Notes: a model not told the origin generated them from the letters alone. A stretch of 22,525 bases of DNA from Alistipes sp. CAG:435 (GCA_000433355.1 FR893131.1:1-22525); one strand, 5' to 3'. Counted from the stretch's first letter, positions 1 through 7,590 are shown. A program made the numbers and translations.

Positions 1-70
1 TGTCCTTGTTGGTACACCAGAAGCGCGTTTCCTGTACCAACGGCATCTTTTTGTCCATTTGGTACACCAG
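1..70. repeat. Palindromic REP-like repeats upstream of the RAYT gene
   Basis: The segment GGTACACCAG occurs at 11-20 and again at 61-70, each preceded by a similar TGTCC-N2-6-TT lead. The first copy forms an inverted repeat: TTGGTACA at 9-16 pairs perfectly with TGTACCAA at 33-40 around a 16-nt loop. The second copy has only the 5' arm inside this stretch. Because a RAYT transposase begins at 127, these are probably REP-type elements linked to it; that link is inference. The left edge of the window cuts off any further copies. Confidence 0.5.
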
Positions 71-126
71 TGTCGGCACGATATGGAGGAAGGTAGTCAA
101 CTTGTATATATTTCCCAAAAACAATT

Positions 127-927
127 ATGGCCCAAACTTATTCAAATGATTTCTTCGATTCTGTCATAGACTGCTATCATTGTTACACTGACGGTAACCG
201 CGCTGATGTGATGTTCCCGGACACTGACGCTAAAGTCTATGGGATGAATGTGATCCCTGCTTTGGTTCGGAAAGCCGGGACCGTTGTGCTTGCGTTTGTT
301 CTGATGGATAATCACGTGCACTTTTGCCTTAATGGGCATGAGGAGAACTGTCGTCGATTTATGAAACTGTATGTTTTCGCCGTGGCCAACTATTTGAACA
401 AACGTTTCGGTCAGGAGTACAGAGGGCGAGGGTTCAAGTTTTCGGCTCTGGCGATCACCACGAAAGGGCAACTTATGAAGACAATAGCTTACATATTCAG
501 AAATCCGTTGGCGGCTGGATTTGATAGGATGCCTTCAGAGTACAGGTGGTCCAACGCACCGGATTGTTTTACAGGAAGTGGCTCAGTTTCAAGTGGGAAT
601 ATAATTGGACGTCCCTATGTTGCGACGATGAATCCAACGCATGCGCGGCGATTGGAATATGCCGATGTTGGCGATCCCTCCAGTGGATATGTGGCGCCGC
701 ACCATTTCAGAGACATACGCACTATCGGAGACCTGACGATGGTTGAGCGAAGGAATATCTTGAAAGTCAGGCATCAGTATCCGGCGGACTGGACTTTTGA
801 TGAATATGGCGTTGCGTTGAAGTGTGAGGACGAGGTTAATGATTCTATGCTTAGGAATACGGGCGCTTTCTTGAGTGATGCCGATGTCCGTGAGAAAGCC
901 AAGGCTTTGAGTCCTTATGCCGCCTAA
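127..927 (+). CDS. REP-associated tyrosine transposase (RAYT, IS200-like Y1 family)
   Basis: This 266-residue protein carries the HUH signature of Y1 transposases: H63-V-H65 inside the segment LMDNHVHF. The likely nucleophilic tyrosine is Y122 in IAYIFRNPLAAG, which matches the family pattern YI-x-RNP. Such enzymes nick single-stranded DNA and form a 5'-phosphotyrosine link. RAYTs are usually single copy and associate with REP palindromes, and palindromes are present here on both sides. The start at 127 gives the full N-terminal domain. The last codons before the TAA at 925-927 lie inside a palindrome arm, so the gene end and the repeat are fused. The C-terminal 120 residues are not recognised. 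It may be a domesticated or inactive copy; the key motif residues are intact. Confidence 0.85.
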   Translation: MAQTYSNDFFDSVIDCYHCYTDGNRADVMFPDTDAKVYGMNVIPALVRKAGTVVLAFVLMDNHVHFCLNGHEENCRRFMKLYVFAVANYLNKRFGQEYRGRGFKFSALAITTKGQLMKTIAYIFRNPLAAGFDRMPSEYRWSNAPDCFTGSGSVSSGNIIGRPYVATMNPTHARRLEYADVGDPSSGYVAPHHFRDIRTIGDLTMVERRNILKVRHQYPADWTFDEYGVALKCEDEVNDSMLRNTGAFLSDADVREKAKALSPYAA

Positions 928-1062
928 CCATCCTGAAGGCATAGGTGGCATATAACACACATTCGGCTTCCAAAACATTTTATTTCACTGCGTGAAACCT
1001 GAAGGCATAGGTGGCATATAACACACATTCAGCCTGTGTGTATTGAAGGTGGTTATGCCGCC
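916..1062. repeat. Paired REP/BIME-like palindromes at the 3' end of the RAYT gene
   Basis: A perfect 33-bp direct repeat occurs at 932-964 and 998-1030, with a period of exactly 66 bp. Each copy contains GGTGGCATA (944-952 and 1010-1018). The inverse arm TATGCCGCC lies outside them at 916-924 and 1054-1062, so the copies sit between outward arms and can fold as two hairpins with one G-T mismatch each. The right hairpin has an inner stem, ACACACA at 1021-1027 with TGTGTGT at 1035-1041. Alternating arms resemble bacterial interspersed mosaic elements. The likely substrate relation to the RAYT is inferred from position. Confidence 0.65.
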
Positions 1063-1075
1063 GTTTTGTAAAAAG

Positions 1076-1109
1076 GAGCAGCCGATGCGCTGAATGAGCA
1101 GCCGATGCG
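1076..1109. repeat. Short direct repeat, 20-bp period
   Basis: The 14-mer GAGCAGCCGATGCG occurs at 1076-1089 and 1096-1109. The shared CCGATGCG core reappears in the stem of the terminator just to the right (1126-1159), so the repeat may have arisen from local duplication of that stem. No function is evident. Confidence 0.5.
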
Positions 1110-1117
1110 TAGCAAAA

Positions 1118-1159
1118 CAAAAAAACAACCGATGCGGTTGTCGGAAACCACATCGGTTG
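1118..1159 (-). terminator. Rho-independent terminator of the YugP-like gene
   Basis: A 12-bp inverted repeat, CAACCGATGCGG at 1126-1137 and CCACATCGGTTG at 1148-1159, has one mismatch and a 10-nt loop. Read on the minus strand it is followed directly by seven T residues (complement of 1119-1125). It lies 52 nt past the stop codon of the minus-strand peptidase gene, the classic placement for an intrinsic terminator. Confidence 0.75.
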
Positions 1160-1211
1160 GCATATTCATTAACTTTGTTTGTTGAGGGGGCAATCCTCAA
1201 GATGTCTCTGT

Positions 1212-1901
1212 TTACTTCCGGTCGTTGAGGAAGGAGAGGTAGTAGAGTAGCGTGGCGAGGGAGCCGACAGCGGCTATGACGTAGGTGTAGGCGGCCCATT
1301 TGAGAGCGTCTATCGCCATCGGGCGTGTCTCGTAGTTGGTGATGCCGGCGTTCTCAAGCCAATTGACGGCCCTGTGGCTGGCGTTGATCTCGACAGGAAG
1401 GGTGACGAAACTGAAAAGTGTGGTCAAAGCGAAGAGAACCACTCCGGCGATCAGGACCGGATAACTGTGGAACATCGAAACGAGAATGACTCCAGCCAAA
1501 AGAACCCACTGCACGATTCTGCTTGAGAAACTTACGACCGGCACGAGAGCCGTGCGGAGTTGCAGCGGCAGGTAGCCTTTGGCGTGCTGAAGGACGTGGC
1601 CGCATTCGTGAGCCGCCACAGCGGCCGCCGCGACACTGCTCGAATTGTAAACCGCCTCGCTGAGGTTCACGGTCTTTGTCTGCGGATTGTAGTGGTCTGT
1701 CAGACGACCCGGAATGCAGGTTACCTTGACATCGGTGATCCCGTTGTCCGCCAACATCTTGGTGGCGATCTCCGCACCCGTCATCCGATTGTTGGTCGGA
1801 ACGCGGGAATATTTCTCAAATCTGCTCTGAAGCATGCTTTGGATGATCTGACTGAGGATCATAACCACAATCATGATGATCCAGATTAATCCAGTGCTCA
1901 T
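1212..1901 (-). CDS. YugP-like neutral zinc metallopeptidase (Zn_peptidase_2 family)
   Basis: A 229-residue membrane protein with the zincin motif HECGH at residues 98-102 (context AVAAHECGHVLQHAKGY). The two histidines should bind Zn2+ and the glutamate activate water. Residues 4-24 form an N-terminal membrane helix, and at least two more hydrophobic segments follow the motif (about 118-165 and 200-225), with the zinc site between them. Length and layout match Bacillus subtilis YugP (about 225 residues). Substrates are not known for this family. The gene is monocistronic, divergent from alr across a 181-bp spacer, and ends at an intrinsic terminator. No promoter was convincing in the spacer on this strand. 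Confidence 0.9.
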   Translation of the reverse strand: MSTGLIWIIMIVVMILSQIIQSMLQSRFEKYSRVPTNNRMTGAEIATKMLADNGITDVKVTCIPGRLTDHYNPQTKTVNLSEAVYNSSSVAAAAVAAHECGHVLQHAKGYLPLQLRTALVPVVSFSSRIVQWVLLAGVILVSMFHSYPVLIAGVVLFALTTLFSFVTLPVEINASHRAVNWLENAGITNYETRPMAIDALKWAAYTYVIAAVGSLATLLYYLSFLNDRK

Positions 1902-2027
1902 ACTCTATAAATTATTCAATTCAACTTTTGCAAGTAGGCAATTACCTGCGGAAAACAACCTTTAGCCGGTGACTACCCACCACCGGACATCTCATCAAGC
2001 ATCAGGCCAGATGTCAAATATAGAGAT

Positions 2028-2063
2028 TTTGGCGGATATTATGGCAGAAAAACAGTAATTTTG
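2028..2063 (+). promoter_or_regulatory. Possible Bacteroidota promoter of alr
   Basis: TAATTTTG at 2056-2063 matches the -7 consensus TAnnTTTG. A TTTG at 2028-2031 could be the -33 box, but the 24-nt spacer is longer than the usual 19-21. The -7 box lies 19 nt before the ATG at 2083, which suits a short leader. The -7 call is better supported than the -33 call. Confidence 0.4.
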
Positions 2064-2082
2064 TCAGAATTTCGATAGTGAT

Positions 2083-3198
2083 ATGTCAAACGGCGTAACA
2101 GATTTCTCAAGACTGGAACTGAATCTCCAGAATTGTCTCGGCAACTACAGGTACTTCCGCTCAAAGTTGAGGCGTACCACCAAACTATTGGTGCTGGTGA
2201 AAGCCAACGCCTACGGTCATGGGGCCGTGGAGTTCGCTCTGATGATGCAGAACGCCGGAGCGGACTATCTGGCGGTGGCGCTTCCGGTTGAGGGAATGGA
2301 ACTGCGGCAGTCTGGTATCAGCCTGCCGATTCTTGTGCTGACAGCCGGCACGGACTATTTCGATGAGATCATCGATAACCGTCTTGAACCCGGAATCCCG
2401 AATATTTATACCTTGAAGGCCCTTGTCGCCACCCTGCAGAGCCGCGGCATCGAGGGCTTCCCGATCCACATCAAACTCGACACTGGAATGCACCGCCTCG
2501 GCTTCATGACCAGCGAGTTGGATGAATTGATTGAATATCTTAGGACTCATTCAGAGGTGAAGGTCAAGTCGGTATATTCACACCTCGCGGTCGCCGAGGA
2601 TCCGTCCATGGACCAGTTCACGCTGGGGCAGATTTCGATGTTCGAGAGCAACGCCGCGAGGATTGACGAGGCTCTTGGCTACCATCCGATGTGGCATATT
2701 CTAAACTCCGCGGGAATCGAGCGTTTCCCGCGTTTCCAGCATGACATGGTGCGTCTTGGGGTGGGAATATATGGGATCAGCGCTCTGCCGGAAGTGCGTC
2801 TGAAGCCTGTCGCCTCTCTGAAAGTGAAGATTTTGCAGATCAAGGAACTGAAGCCGGAGGATGGCGCCATCGGCTATGGACAGCATGGCTTGATCGCCCA
2901 TGAAGGTACCCGGATCGCCACAATTCCGGTGGGCTATGCCGACGGAATCGACAGACACCTTGGCTGCGGCAACGCCAGTTTCGCTCTGAATGGCCATCGT
3001 GTGCCCACGATCGGCAACATCTGCATGGACATGTGCATGGTCGATGTGACCGGAGTACCAGCCGAAGTGGGGGACACCGTGACAATATTCGGTGAGGATC
3101 CTACAGTCAGCGAGCTCGCGCGCATCCTGGACACCATTCCGTACGAGATCATGACCTCGGTTCCCCGCCGCATTGAAAGGGTCATTGTCCGCCGGTAG
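2083..3198 (+). CDS. alr: Alanine racemase, PLP-dependent
   Basis: Interconverts L- and D-alanine for peptidoglycan in the cytoplasm. At 371 residues it has the standard single-function length. K40 in LVKANAYGHG is the PLP-binding lysine. Y265 in AIGYGQHG is the second catalytic base, and coincidentally has the number used in the Geobacillus enzyme. The barrel motif LDTGMHRLGF (132-141) and the C-terminal GNICMDMCMVDV (311-322) are present. Many Bacteroidota carry a MurF-Alr fusion; no MurF part is attached here. The ATG at 2083 is the only sensible start. The gene stands alone, divergent from the YugP-like gene, and a 38-nt hairpin lies just after the stop. Confidence 0.96.
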   Translation: MSNGVTDFSRLELNLQNCLGNYRYFRSKLRRTTKLLVLVKANAYGHGAVEFALMMQNAGADYLAVALPVEGMELRQSGISLPILVLTAGTDYFDEIIDNRLEPGIPNIYTLKALVATLQSRGIEGFPIHIKLDTGMHRLGFMTSELDELIEYLRTHSEVKVKSVYSHLAVAEDPSMDQFTLGQISMFESNAARIDEALGYHPMWHILNSAGIERFPRFQHDMVRLGVGIYGISALPEVRLKPVASLKVKILQIKELKPEDGAIGYGQHGLIAHEGTRIATIPVGYADGIDRHLGCGNASFALNGHRVPTIGNICMDMCMVDVTGVPAEVGDTVTIFGEDPTVSELARILDTIPYEIMTSVPRRIERVIVRR

Positions 3199-3201
3199 GA
3201 G

Positions 3202-3239
3202 CCGTCACTCGGAGAGCGTTTTTTTGCTCACGGTGACGG
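3202..3239. other. Hairpin after alr with a T7 tract inside its loop
   Basis: CCGTCAC at 3202-3208 pairs perfectly with GTGACGG at 3233-3239, and inner GAGC/GCTC segments can extend the fold around a run of seven T residues. The T run is in the loop rather than after the stem, so this is not a canonical intrinsic terminator for alr, though it may still end transcription. From 3240 to 3461 I see no convincing gene or repeat. Confidence 0.4.
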
Positions 3240-3461
3240 TATTCTGTCTTCATACCTATCGGTTGCGCCGCCATTAGGCCTACCATAAATGCCGTGGCGG
3301 CTAAGATGTTTATTATTAGTGTGTTGTGAAATGCTGATGGTCGAAATGAGAGGCCAGCATTTTGTAACCGATTGAGAGTCAACGGTTGATTCTCCACCGG
3401 CTTCCGACAATTTGTATATGATAAGCCTATTCTATTGTCGGTTTGTCAGTGGCATTCGTGG

Positions 3462-4361
3462 CTACTGGATGATCTTCCAGCCGTCGATGCGACGGGCGGT
3501 GGTGGAGAAGTTCACACCGGTTTTGAATATTCTTCTGTGATTATGGGCTAACTGACAGGAGTAGCATTTCTCCTTGGTCTATGGGGATGCGCTTTCGGCC
3601 TCTTTTGCTCCTCAAGAGTGTATTCCGCACTCTTGGGAAACGTTTTCTTCGCTTTTCGTCTCTCAAGGGTCTTGTCGAGCACTCATGGGCAACGTTATTT
3701 CCCATTTTTGCTACTGAAGTGGCGGATGAAGGGGTAGTCTGGGTTGGGGAAGAGCGGAAGTGCGGCGGTTGGAAGTCGCGCGCTCCACTTCGACATATTC
3801 GCCCATCAGTTCAAGGATTATGTACATCATGGCAAGTTTTTGTCGGCATTCATCTTCCGAAAGGCCATTGGCCTCGGCGAGTTTCTTGATGCTTTCCGCT
3901 TCATCGACCAGAATGACTACCTGGCGGCCGGATTTTCGGTAGGCGGCCTCAATCACATTTCCGAAACGGATACCAGGAATGTCCGAGCGGTTTTCGCTGC
4001 CATATTCCTTTTCCCATTTACGCAACGCATCGTCGAGGGTCTTGGTGACCACGTCCATCTCATTGTAAGCCCGTCCGCTGAAGTCCAAATGCAGCACTGG
4101 ATATTCAATCCAGTTCTTCTCCAGCGAGGCGACAGCCAGTCCGTCAAAGAGTTCCTTTTTCCCTTGGAAATATGCCTCCATCGTTGAAATCAGCAGACTC
4201 TTGCCGAACCGCCTCGGGCGGCCCAGGACGTAATATTTCCCAGTAGATGCCAACTTGTATATGAGAGCAGTCTTGTCAACATAGACATACCCGCCTCTGC
4301 GGATATCCTCAAGGTTCTGTATTCCGATCGGGTAAAGCTTACCGCCTTTTCTTTAGTTCAT
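3462..4361 (-). pseudogene. Decayed AAA-ATPase / PD-(D/E)XK family gene (DUF1703-like)
   Basis: The family joins an N-terminal AAA-like ATPase to a C-terminal nuclease-fold domain and normally runs about 500 residues. Here ATG (4359-4361) and AAC are followed by an in-frame TAA at 4353-4355. The frame then continues with the family start KLYPIGIQNLEDIRRGGY, the P-loop-like RPRRFGKSLL and the Walker B-like VVILVDE (to about 3895). The sequence jumps straight from VVILVDE to the segment MMYIILELMGEYVEVE (about 3770-3820), so some 150-200 residues are missing. The nuclease core is lost and replaced by a 51-bp tandem repeat. A C-terminal scrap, RRIFKTGVNFS to IDGWKIIQ, ends at the TAG at 3462-3464 in a separate frame segment. 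The open part (4253-3711) could still be translated from an internal ATG, but would not give a working enzyme. Confidence 0.8.
3610..3711. repeat. 51-bp tandem repeat with an 8-bp hairpin, inside the pseudogene
   Basis: Two diverged copies, 3610-3660 and 3661-3711, start with CTCAAG and share a GGGAAACGTT / GGGCAACGTT block. In the first copy CAAGAGTG (3613-3620) pairs perfectly with CACTCTTG (3628-3635) around a 7-nt loop; the second copy has lost the perfect stem. The pair occupies the place where the nuclease domain of the AAA-ATPase gene should be, so it marks an insertion or the junction of a deletion. Confidence 0.6.
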
Positions 4362-4512
4362 TCTCTGCAAAGAGAAGTCTTACAAATCGGAAATCCAATC
4401 TGTTTACTTCGATTTCTGTTGGATTATGCAAAATGAAGTCCAGTGTGAAAAACTTTTGGGAACTATATAGGAGTTGACTAACTTAATCTTATAGGAACGT
4501 TGTCCCTGGTGT

Positions 4513-4925
4513 GGTGTTCCTGACTTCCAGGTGCGTAAAACCCTACGCACCTGAAAACGTCATCCGTTTGACAGCCAGCGAGTTTGTGTCCCAGGTGCGG
4601 AGATGTTCACGCACCTAAGAGTCGTCGTCCCCGGTACAGGGCATCCTGTTGGTGTTCCTGACTTCCAGGGTGCGTAAAACCCTACGCACCTGAAACGTCA
4701 TCCGTTTGACAGTCAGCGAGTTTGTGTCCCAGGTGCGGAGATGTTCACGCACCTAAGAGTAGTCGTCCCCGGTACAGGGCATCCTGTTGGTGTTCCTTAC
4801 TTCCAGGGTGCAAAAACTATGCGTACCTGAAAGTGCTACTGCCTGATAATGAGTGGCTTTCTGTTCCAGGTGCGAAAGGATTCGCTCACCTGGGAGTCAG
4901 CAGGCTCGGTACAAGGATAATGCTC
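4513..4925. repeat. Array of paired hairpins, 138-bp period, three units
   Basis: Units begin at GGTGTTCC at 4513, 4651 and 4789, exactly 138 bp apart. The first two are nearly identical; the third is diverged. Each unit holds two hairpins with the same stem core GGTGCG/CGCACC. In unit 1 these are CAGGTGCGT 4528-4536 with ACGCACCTG 4545-4553, and AGGTGCG 4593-4599 with CGCACCT 4610-4616. The two halves of a unit are distant copies of each other, about 69 bp each, so an ancestral one-hairpin unit probably doubled and then amplified. The last hairpin (about 4866-4892) has a two-base bulge. No transposase of its own is adjacent. It is not a CRISPR, since the intervening sequence repeats as well. 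Confidence 0.8.
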
Positions 4926-5028
4926 CCGATGTTATTTACGCGGCTTCCCGTGCTCCCGTGCGGCGTTGGTTTGCGGACTCACATCAGACATCGCTTCACG
5001 TACGGAGACCTACGCATAATATTCTCGA

Positions 5029-5066
5029 TTGGCGGTCTGGAGTCTGCTTGGCGGTCTGGAGTCTGC
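5029..5066. repeat. Perfect 19-bp tandem duplication
   Basis: TTGGCGGTCTGGAGTCTGC occurs twice head to tail, at 5029-5047 and 5048-5066, ending 20 bp before the symporter stop codon on the opposite strand. It looks like simple slippage; no role is evident. Confidence 0.7.
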
Positions 5067-5086
5067 TTGCCGATGAATGGGGCGCA

Positions 5087-6415
5087 TCAAAGTCGCCTTG
5101 CCTCTTTCATTACCTTTGGGGCGAGGGAAAAGACGGCGATCATATTCGGAAAGGCCATCAGGGCGAAGGCAAGATCCATTAGACTGACGGCGACATCCAG
5201 AGTGATGACACTTGCGATGACGATTGTCGCGACATAGAAGTAGCGGTACTTCTGAGCATTTCTTGTGCCCCAGAGGTAAGATGTGCACATCGTTCCGTAG
5301 TAGGAATATGAGAACATCGTCGAGAAGGCGAAGATGATCACCACGAATTCGAGAAGATAGCGTCCTGCGAACGGAATCAGGGCGTCATATGTGTTCAGCG
5401 CGATGGACAGTCCCTTTATGCTTTCAGTGCTGTAGAGACCGGCCATGATCATCGGAATCGCGGACAGGGTGCAGACAAGGCCGGAGTCTATCGCCGGCCC
5501 AAGCATAGCCACGAGTCCCTCCCTCACAGGCTCGGCGTTCATCGAGGCTCCGTGCATCATCCCGGCGGTTCCGACACCGGCCTCGTTGACGAACATCGCC
5601 CTCCTCGCTCCGGTCAGAGCCACGGCGGTGAAGGCTCCGAAACCAGCCTTCCAGCAGAAAGCACCTTCGAAGATGGCTTCAAACACGGAGGGCAGACGGT
5701 CGTGATAGACAACCATAATGCCCACCACCATAAGGAAATAGAATCCAACCATAAACGGTACGATCTTCGATGAAACCTGCGAGATCCGCTTTATCCCACC
5801 AAAAATGACGAGACTCACTATGCCGCCGATCACAAGACCGATTACCAGAAACACCCATCTTGATTCGGGCACTCCAAGCGGCTCAAGGATCACTGAATAT
5901 AACGACTCGGAGAGTTGGTTTGCCTGCATCACAGGAAGGCCGCTGAACAAAGCGCAGAATGCGAACATTACAGCCAACGGCTTCATCTTCCTGCCGATTC
6001 CTTCGGTCAGGACGAACATCGGTCCTCCTTGGGCTACTCCCTTGTCATCCTTCCCTTTATACATTACGGCGAGGGTGCCCTCAAAGAACTTTGTGGCCAT
6101 TCCAAGCAAAGCGCTGACCCACATCCAGAAGATGGCTCCGGGCCCACCGACACATAGTGCTATCGCGACCCCGGCGATGTTCCCCATCCCGACTGTGCTG
6201 CTGATGGTGTTCATCAGAGCCTGAAAGGAACTGACCTGTCCCTCTCCTTTCTTCTTCATTTTCAGAGAACTGACCGCCATTCCCAACTTCCTCAGCGGCA
6301 ATGCTCTTGAATATATGAACAGGAATATTCCTCCTCCTATCAGAAGTGTAAACAACGGCCATCCGCAGACGAAGTCCGTGAATTTGATAATATACTCTTT
6401 AATCAGGTCCAACAT
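5087..6415 (-). CDS. Sodium:alanine/glycine symporter family (AGCS) transporter
   Basis: A 442-residue inner-membrane protein rich in hydrophobic helices, with the AGCS signature GGPGAIFWMWVSALLGM at about 90-106 and upstream STVGMGNIAGVA (73-84), the conserved substrate/Na+ region. Family members import alanine or glycine, sometimes glutamine, with Na+. Length is normal (440-500). The later helices, including NEAGVGTAGMMH, are intact. The gene starts 61 bp after the NamZ-like gene on the same strand, so the two may be co-transcribed; I found no promoter in that gap on this strand. Substrate specificity cannot be read from the sequence. Confidence 0.94.
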   Translation of the reverse strand: MLDLIKEYIIKFTDFVCGWPLFTLLIGGGIFLFIYSRALPLRKLGMAVSSLKMKKKGEGQVSSFQALMNTISSTVGMGNIAGVAIALCVGGPGAIFWMWVSALLGMATKFFEGTLAVMYKGKDDKGVAQGGPMFVLTEGIGRKMKPLAVMFAFCALFSGLPVMQANQLSESLYSVILEPLGVPESRWVFLVIGLVIGGIVSLVIFGGIKRISQVSSKIVPFMVGFYFLMVVGIMVVYHDRLPSVFEAIFEGAFCWKAGFGAFTAVALTGARRAMFVNEAGVGTAGMMHGASMNAEPVREGLVAMLGPAIDSGLVCTLSAIPMIMAGLYSTESIKGLSIALNTYDALIPFAGRYLLEFVVIIFAFSTMFSYSYYGTMCTSYLWGTRNAQKYRYFYVATIVIASVITLDVAVSLMDLAFALMAFPNMIAVFSLAPKVMKEARRL

Positions 6416-6476
6416 TTTCTACATTGTTCTATGTCTGTTCCATATTACCTTTGCAGGAGGCTTGCTTGGGCGGGGG

Positions 6477-7541
6477 CTACTTGATCCTGTACGGCTGGTC
6501 GTCATAGAGGCTGTAGCGTTTTGCCTTGCGGATCCATTTCTGCTCTTCCAGTTTGACGTGTTCGCGCAGATCCTGGTATTGAATCTCTCCTTGGAGGTAA
6601 CTCAGCATGACATGGTCGGCTATCTTGGACTCAAAACCGTCAAGCAGCTCGAACTGCGAGTATCTTTCCCGGAAATATCGCATCAACTGAAGCGTGTGGA
6701 GCAGTGAATGGTATTCCGTACCTGGTTGGAGCATGATCTGGTAGCCGTTGCATCGTTGGCCTTCGTAGCGTCCTGTGGACGGGGTGAAGGTGCAGGGGCG
6801 CATCAGGACTCCGGCGGGGGCGGGGAGGACTTCCAGACGGTTGTGCCGGATGAAGGGGGCTCCGAGATATTCATAAGGCCTGGCTGTTCCGATGGCGGGG
6901 GTGATGGTGGTGTTGTTCCAGAGGCCGCCGCCGCTGTACATCTCGCAGGTGAACATTCCTGGAATATCCGAGGCTGGGGCTATCGTCCACGGGAGCAGCT
7001 GGCGGGTGGAGTCGCTGGCCAGGGCTGAGATGACGTGAAGGGCGAATGTGGCTCCGATCTCGTTGTACCATAGGTCACAGAGCTCGCCGAGGGTGAGTCC
7101 GTGCCTGTGGGCGATTTTCGGAGTGTGCGGCTCGACCGTGCCGGAGGGCATCGAGCCTTCGACGATTCTGCCGGCGGGGTTGATGTGGTCCACGATGTAG
7201 AGGGACGGTGGGTTCTCCATCACCGCGAGAATCACCATCAGGTGGAACACGTCCTTCGTGTAGTTGAAGTACCGTGCCCCCGCATCCTGAATCTCCACAA
7301 CGATCGCGTCCAGTTCCGTCAGCGCCTCAGCGTCAAACGAGATATGGTTCGTTCCCGGAGTCAGCTCCGCCCCCATAGGGCTGAACACTGCCTTCAGGTT
7401 CCCTCGCTCCGTGAACAGATCGTACATATACCTTCCGTGCGCCGTGTCCCAGCAGTTCTGGGTGCAGAAGCACCCGACCCGCCCGTCCAGCAACGCCTTG
7501 TCCAGCTGATCCTCCAGAGCCGTCGTCCTGAATGAAAACAT
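6477..7541 (-). CDS. NamZ / DUF1343-like protein (putative exo-beta-N-acetylmuramidase family)
   Basis: This 354-residue protein has the DUF1343 core: VVEIQDAGARYFNY at about 81-94 (family D-[IV]-QDVGAR-[FY]-Y-T-Y), NPAGRIVEG at 121-129, and HRHGLTLGEL at 145-154. Characterised members (NamZ) release terminal N-acetylmuramic acid in cell-wall recycling. Two things are odd. There is no signal peptide, although Bacteroidota members are often exported. The family segment that usually reads like SPEHG-F/L-RG is here SPMGAELTPG (55-64), so the glutamate-histidine pair is shifted or lost. It may be a divergent subfamily with another substrate, or inactive. It precedes the symporter gene, and a MITE-like element lies upstream. 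The start at 7541 sits just after an AT-rich leader. Confidence 0.75.
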   Translation of the reverse strand: MFSFRTTALEDQLDKALLDGRVGCFCTQNCWDTAHGRYMYDLFTERGNLKAVFSPMGAELTPGTNHISFDAEALTELDAIVVEIQDAGARYFNYTKDVFHLMVILAVMENPPSLYIVDHINPAGRIVEGSMPSGTVEPHTPKIAHRHGLTLGELCDLWYNEIGATFALHVISALASDSTRQLLPWTIAPASDIPGMFTCEMYSGGGLWNNTTITPAIGTARPYEYLGAPFIRHNRLEVLPAPAGVLMRPCTFTPSTGRYEGQRCNGYQIMLQPGTEYHSLLHTLQLMRYFRERYSQFELLDGFESKIADHVMLSYLQGEIQYQDLREHVKLEEQKWIRKAKRYSLYDDQPYRIK

Positions 7542-7590
7542 AATTATTTAATAATTAAATTATTAACAAATGAATAACCAAAATCGACCC

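Larger units (their letters stand above)
4362..5086. other. Non-coding repeat-rich spacer
   Basis: Between the pseudogene start and the end of the symporter gene I see no credible gene. 4362-4512 is AT-rich, with a small inverted repeat (ATCCAA near 4391 with TTGGAT near 4421). 4513-4925 is the hairpin array described separately. 4926-5028 has no recognisable feature, and 5029-5066 is a short tandem duplication. Plus-strand open frames across 4722-5237 read through the repeats and into the antisense of the symporter gene, so they are not taken as genes. Confidence 0.6.

Noticed and set aside
3182..3397. Minus-strand 71-residue frame with one hydrophobic segment
   Set aside because: It overlaps the end of alr and the T7 hairpin, matches no family I recognise, and has no promoter or leader; a small membrane protein cannot be fully excluded.
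3744..4187. Plus-strand frame of 147 residues over the pseudogene
   Set aside because: The minus strand here encodes clear AAA-ATPase motifs, so the plus frame is a shadow.
4513..4925. CRISPR array
   Set aside because: The whole 138-bp unit repeats, including the sequence between stems, so there are no unique spacers, and no cas genes are nearby.
4722..5237. Plus-strand 171-residue frame
   Set aside because: It starts inside the hairpin array and runs antisense into the symporter gene, with cysteine/arginine-rich composition typical of spurious frames.
6446..6453. TACCTTTG resembling a plus-strand -7 box
   Set aside because: No plus-strand gene follows and no -33 box is seen at the right distance.
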